Of a stretch of DNA of 64,000 nucleotides, positions 60,831 to 64,000 are shown one piece after another (the first letter of the stretch is position 1; each line of letters begins with the position of its first letter). The stretch is from contig NC_092200.1 in assembly GCF_043641665.1 (NCBI RefSeq), positions 14,097,694 through 14,161,693 of the forward strand. Reading direction: 5' to 3'. The translations under genes were made by a program, and so were the position numbers. Under the pieces are notes generated by a model, which saw only the letters and a program-made list of their open reading frames with translations, ran no database searches and had not been told where the DNA came from. This DNA is from Enoplosus armatus. Taxonomy: Eukaryota > Chordata > Actinopteri > Centrarchiformes > Enoplosidae.

Positions 60831-61069
60831 TGATACTACTACCCTCCTAAGTCTGTTATTAGGTTTATTAGAAGGAGCTTTGTCTATTGTCCCACTTACT
60901 GATTTGAAGTGTGTACGTGCTGAAGTGCTCTGATAAAGTACATGGCTTTATTCTCTGCAGCTCTGCTACATCTTAAAGGATGTACAGTCTGGAGTTCCCA
61001 GCAAACCCATAATTTGGTTAATTTAATGATGACATCAAATAGAAGCACTGTGTTGTTTTTGAATAAAAT

Positions 61070-61094
61070 AAAAGAAAGAAAGAAAGAAAGAAAA
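61070..61094. repeat. (GAAA)n microsatellite
   Basis: Six AAAG units. Confidence 0.9.
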
Positions 61095-61199
61095 TAGCAA
61101 CAAAACATAAAGTTCAAGATGAAGACAGATGCCTTATCAAGTCTAACAAGTGTGCTCAACACACAGTCTCAAGGTGTGTCCCTGAATCAATAAAGAAAT

Positions 61200-61880
61200 C
61201 TACTTCAGATCTCCTCCATGACTTCCTACAGCACGTGTGTGTCTGTGTTTGTGTGTGATCGAGCCTTCCTGCCTTTGTGAGCACATATACTTCTTCATTG
61301 GTGTGTAGTTTGATGTAAAGTATTCAAGTTCGAACATAATGAATAAATGTTTGAAAATCATTCCGTAACTTGTGAAAGTATGAAGAATAATGGCCTTGGG
61401 CTGAAAGCAAACTCTTTTCCAGCTGCAACATCCCAACTTATGAATACCAAATAAGATCATTTGTACTGTCTGTCATCACTCTCATACTGTCTTTATTGTC
61501 TTTTCTAAAATGGTGATTTTCTTTTCTGTAAAGAATGTGGTAGAACTCAATATCAAAAGAAAAAAGTAGTTTTGATCTTGAAAATGTCATGTCACATTGT
61601 AAACCCCCTCTTTTAAAAGAAAATAGCTACCTGACCTTTTGCTTTGCTGAAATCGTTTCAGTCATTATTTGATGGATACAGTATTTCTCAATAGAAAAAA
61701 GTTTGCTGTGTGTTCATCCTTCAAAGGCCTTTAAGCAACTGTTCCTGGTAGATTTGATTATACTTGTTCCACTGAAAATAAGAAAGCAGACAAATTTGGA
61801 AATGCTGAGTTTTTACTGGGACTGGAATGTAAATCTTAAAACATGTAGTGTTCAATCATCATTTTTTTATATTAACAATG
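61200..61880. other. No gene seen
   Basis: A+T-rich intergenic sequence. The open frames at 61200-61460 (minus) and 61703-61963 (plus) show no domain; the second runs into repeat family C. Confidence 0.5.
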
Positions 61881-61889
61881 GATCACATG

Positions 61890-62225
61890 ACTACTTGTAT
61901 GTGAAAGGGGTCGCTCGTAGAGAGATTATCACCTGCAGTCTGCAGCTCTACAGAGCTTTATAGCGTCTTTCAGCGTATTGTTTTGATTTTCGGGCCCACA
62001 ACTTTGGTTCAGTCTTGCTGCTCTCATCAGTGTCGTTTTCAGCTGCAGCAGGCAGCTGTTTTTAGTGAAAAAGCTCTTAAAAACCCACTGTACACTATCT
62101 GCCGAGCACCAAATGGATGACAGACAATTTTAGAGACCAGCTGGTGAACAAAGTGGAGGAGGATGGAGCAACGAAAGAGTCCGATTTCCCTCAGGAGTTG
62201 GTTGAGACCAAAAACAGAGCTAAAT
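61890..62225 (+). repeat. Dispersed repeat family C, copy 2
   Basis: Counterpart of 2350-2600 in the same orientation: GACTACTTGTATGTGAAAGG, GTCGCTCGTAG, TATAGCGTCTTTCAGCGTA, TGCAGCAGGCAGCTGTTTTT, CCACTGTACACTATCTGCC, AAATGGATGACAGACAA and GACCAGCTGGTGAACAAAGT. It continues into GTTGAGACCAAAAACAGAGC, which copy 1 lacks. Confidence 0.7.
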
Positions 62226-62514
62226 GCTGGATGTGTATAGGCAACTGCATGCAAACAAGTTTGGCATATCAACTTGAAGCAACATTATGCAAGAATTGAT
62301 ATTTTTTGCGACTTGGTGGCCCTAAAGTTTTTGGAGTGCAATTCACCCTCATGGACAGCTGTATACGGGCATTTGGTGATGTAAGGATTTGGATTTGGTC
62401 GGCTGACTTGGCTTGTGATCAAAAACTAGCAAGTCGATAACTTTGCTAACTAGCCAAACGTCAAGTTAGTGCACCAACACAAGACATAGCAATGTCACCC
62501 ACCCAAGCCACGCT

Positions 62515-62655
62515 GCTTCACCCTTTTTCCAGTCTTTATGCTGAGCTAAGCTAACTGCCTGCTGGTTGTACTATAGCTTCATATTTACCTTACAGGCATG
62601 AGAGTGGTATCATTTTTCCCAAAATATCAAATTTTAAAGTGGACTTTTCCTTTAA
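62515..62655. mobile_element. Half of hairpin element family A
   Basis: Only the right arm and end survive: TTTTTCCAGTCTTTATGC, TGAGCTAAGCTAACTGCC, TGCTGGTTG, GCTTCATATTTACC, AGGCATGAGAGTGGTATCAT and the terminal ACTTTTCCTTTAA. Confidence 0.7.
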
Positions 62656-62659
62656 GAAA

Positions 62660-64000
62660 TTGGTTGGGGATTCTGGAATTAATGTAGTCAATGAAACGCC
62701 ATCAAAGTATTGTACACACACACATACACACATTTGTTCGTATGTATGAGTGTGAGAGAGGTAAAGGCTGAGAACATAGGATCCAGTAGACCGAATAAAT
62801 TGAGAGAGTAAAAGGTCATTTTAGCAGTTTTACCATCCCCTTGAGTGTGAAAACAGCCACTGAGTTTTGAAGTGATGGGTGTTGTCGTGGTGACGCTGGC
62901 TGTGATCTGGAGCTTTGGCCTGGAGCCGGGCCAGTGTAATTATCAAAAACAAACAGAGCAAGATGATTGTAAAACAAGTTGGCTCAGTTGTGCTCATGTA
63001 CAGTATGAGCATGCATACAGTAAAACTGCACACACACAGATACAAACATAGTGGCCACTGTACACAAGTGTGTCATCTAAACATACAAACATACACGTCA
63101 TCCCACAGAGCTCTGTGTACTATGTCAAAGTAGTTAGTATGTTTTTCTGCACTGTTCATCCCAACTGCATTATTAAATATCATCTTGTTCCCAGGTACTC
63201 TGTTTCATAGCAGTCTTTTGGTATATGGGACATTCTCAGGTGTGGGACACAATGGGCCTTATGCAAGAACATTTTCATATTCTCATCCTAAATCTGTCTG
63301 TTTTCTCTGAAGTTTGCTGGTAGAAGTGTTTGCAAGTCAGGTTCACTGAGCTCTCTTAAGCCGGACAGGCGATCAGTTTTCGTTTGACCTGCAGTTTGAG
63401 GGCGCTCACAACGCCTGATTAATTGCTTGAATGATCAACGATCTGGCTCTCGGACTATTCTATTGGATTCCTGGCAGGTCACAAATTTTGGTGGGCTGTC
63501 TTACAGCTTGAGCAGTTCCAACTCCTGATTTCTGTCATGGCTGCTGTCAAGCGATCTTCACTGCAGATCAGACGGACCAGACTGTCTGCGTCTTCCAGCC
63601 ATCTGCAGCTCCATATTATTACTTTCCACTCATAGAAGACTTGCACAAAGTGATGCTGCCTTTCTCTCTTTTTGTCAACATTGAGGACGCGGCCATCTTG
63701 TTTGAATAAACTTTAATGGAATTGAAGTTGCAGGTTCTGTCTGTGCAGAAAGGCCAATTAAAACATGAAGTGAAATTCAATCATCATTAGCATACTCAAC
63801 ACCCCTAAAATTGCCTTATGAGGCCTGTTCCGCTCTCTTTTCACACCACGGAGCTTGGAGTCTTGCTGTTGGAAATCAGCAAACAAATTTACCAGCATCA
63901 GTATAGAAGCAGAGGACCCAAAACAATTACAATATATTAATAGGACAGCTGTCAACGACATGACATCAGAGATAAAGAGGGAACGGTTTAGGATCCATGA
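62660..64000. other. No gene seen to the end of the window
   Basis: Intergenic. A short CA stretch is near 62715. No conserved coding sequence or splice-flanked frame was recognised. Confidence 0.5.

Noticed and set aside
1..64000. CRISPR arrays, bacterial operons, integrated viral genes
   Set aside because: The repeats present are microsatellites and transposon copies; no spacer-like regular array, no prokaryotic gene signals, and no viral polymerase, capsid or envelope-like sequence other than the non-LTR reverse transcriptase, which is of retrotransposon type.

Overview
The window is about 64 kb of teleost fish nuclear DNA, probably from a spiny-rayed fish. The evidence is spliced vertebrate coding sequence, many long CA/TG microsatellites, an A+T-rich non-coding background, a non-LTR retrotransposon with fish-type domains, and several dispersed repeat families that I recognise from teleost genomes by general familiarity (no database search was possible). 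There is no operon-like organisation and no sign of a bacterial or plasmid origin.

Left end (1-8.9 kb): the 3' part of one protein gene on the + strand, a receptor activity-modifying protein most like RAMP3. A probable 30-nt micro-exon (104-133), an ectodomain exon (423-582) and a terminal exon with the rest of the ectodomain, the membrane helix and the short tail (7159-7414) are visible. The signal-peptide exon lies upstream of the window. The long last intron holds a minus-strand, exon-like open frame of unknown identity (6490-6828). The probable 3' UTR runs to a polyadenylation signal near 8844 and contains a foldback element able to form a very long RNA hairpin.

9.5-11.8 kb: a decayed tRNA neighbourhood with one nearly intact tRNA-Ala(UGC) plus fragments resembling tRNA-Ser (two), tRNA-Gly and tRNA-Ala, set in repeated flanking sequence. 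It looks like the remnant of a duplicated tRNA gene cluster.

12-31.5 kb: no gene that I can support; microsatellites, foldback elements and dispersed repeats.

31.5-35.0 kb: a nearly full-length but inactivated non-LTR retrotransposon (AP endonuclease plus reverse transcriptase) with several frameshifts, premature stops and a (TTCTGA)n tail. A short exon-like segment with a consensus donor lies directly against its 3' end.

35-64 kb: no gene that I can support; repeats, purine-rich tracts, a degenerate minisatellite, a local duplication and one weak isolated exon-like segment (about 53.3 kb). Apart from the RAMP gene, the tRNA and the retrotransposon, I see no convincing functional gene and no clear new system. 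The most interesting observations are the tRNA relic array, the hairpin element in the RAMP 3' UTR, the antisense open frame in the RAMP intron, and the exon-like piece at the retrotransposon border.
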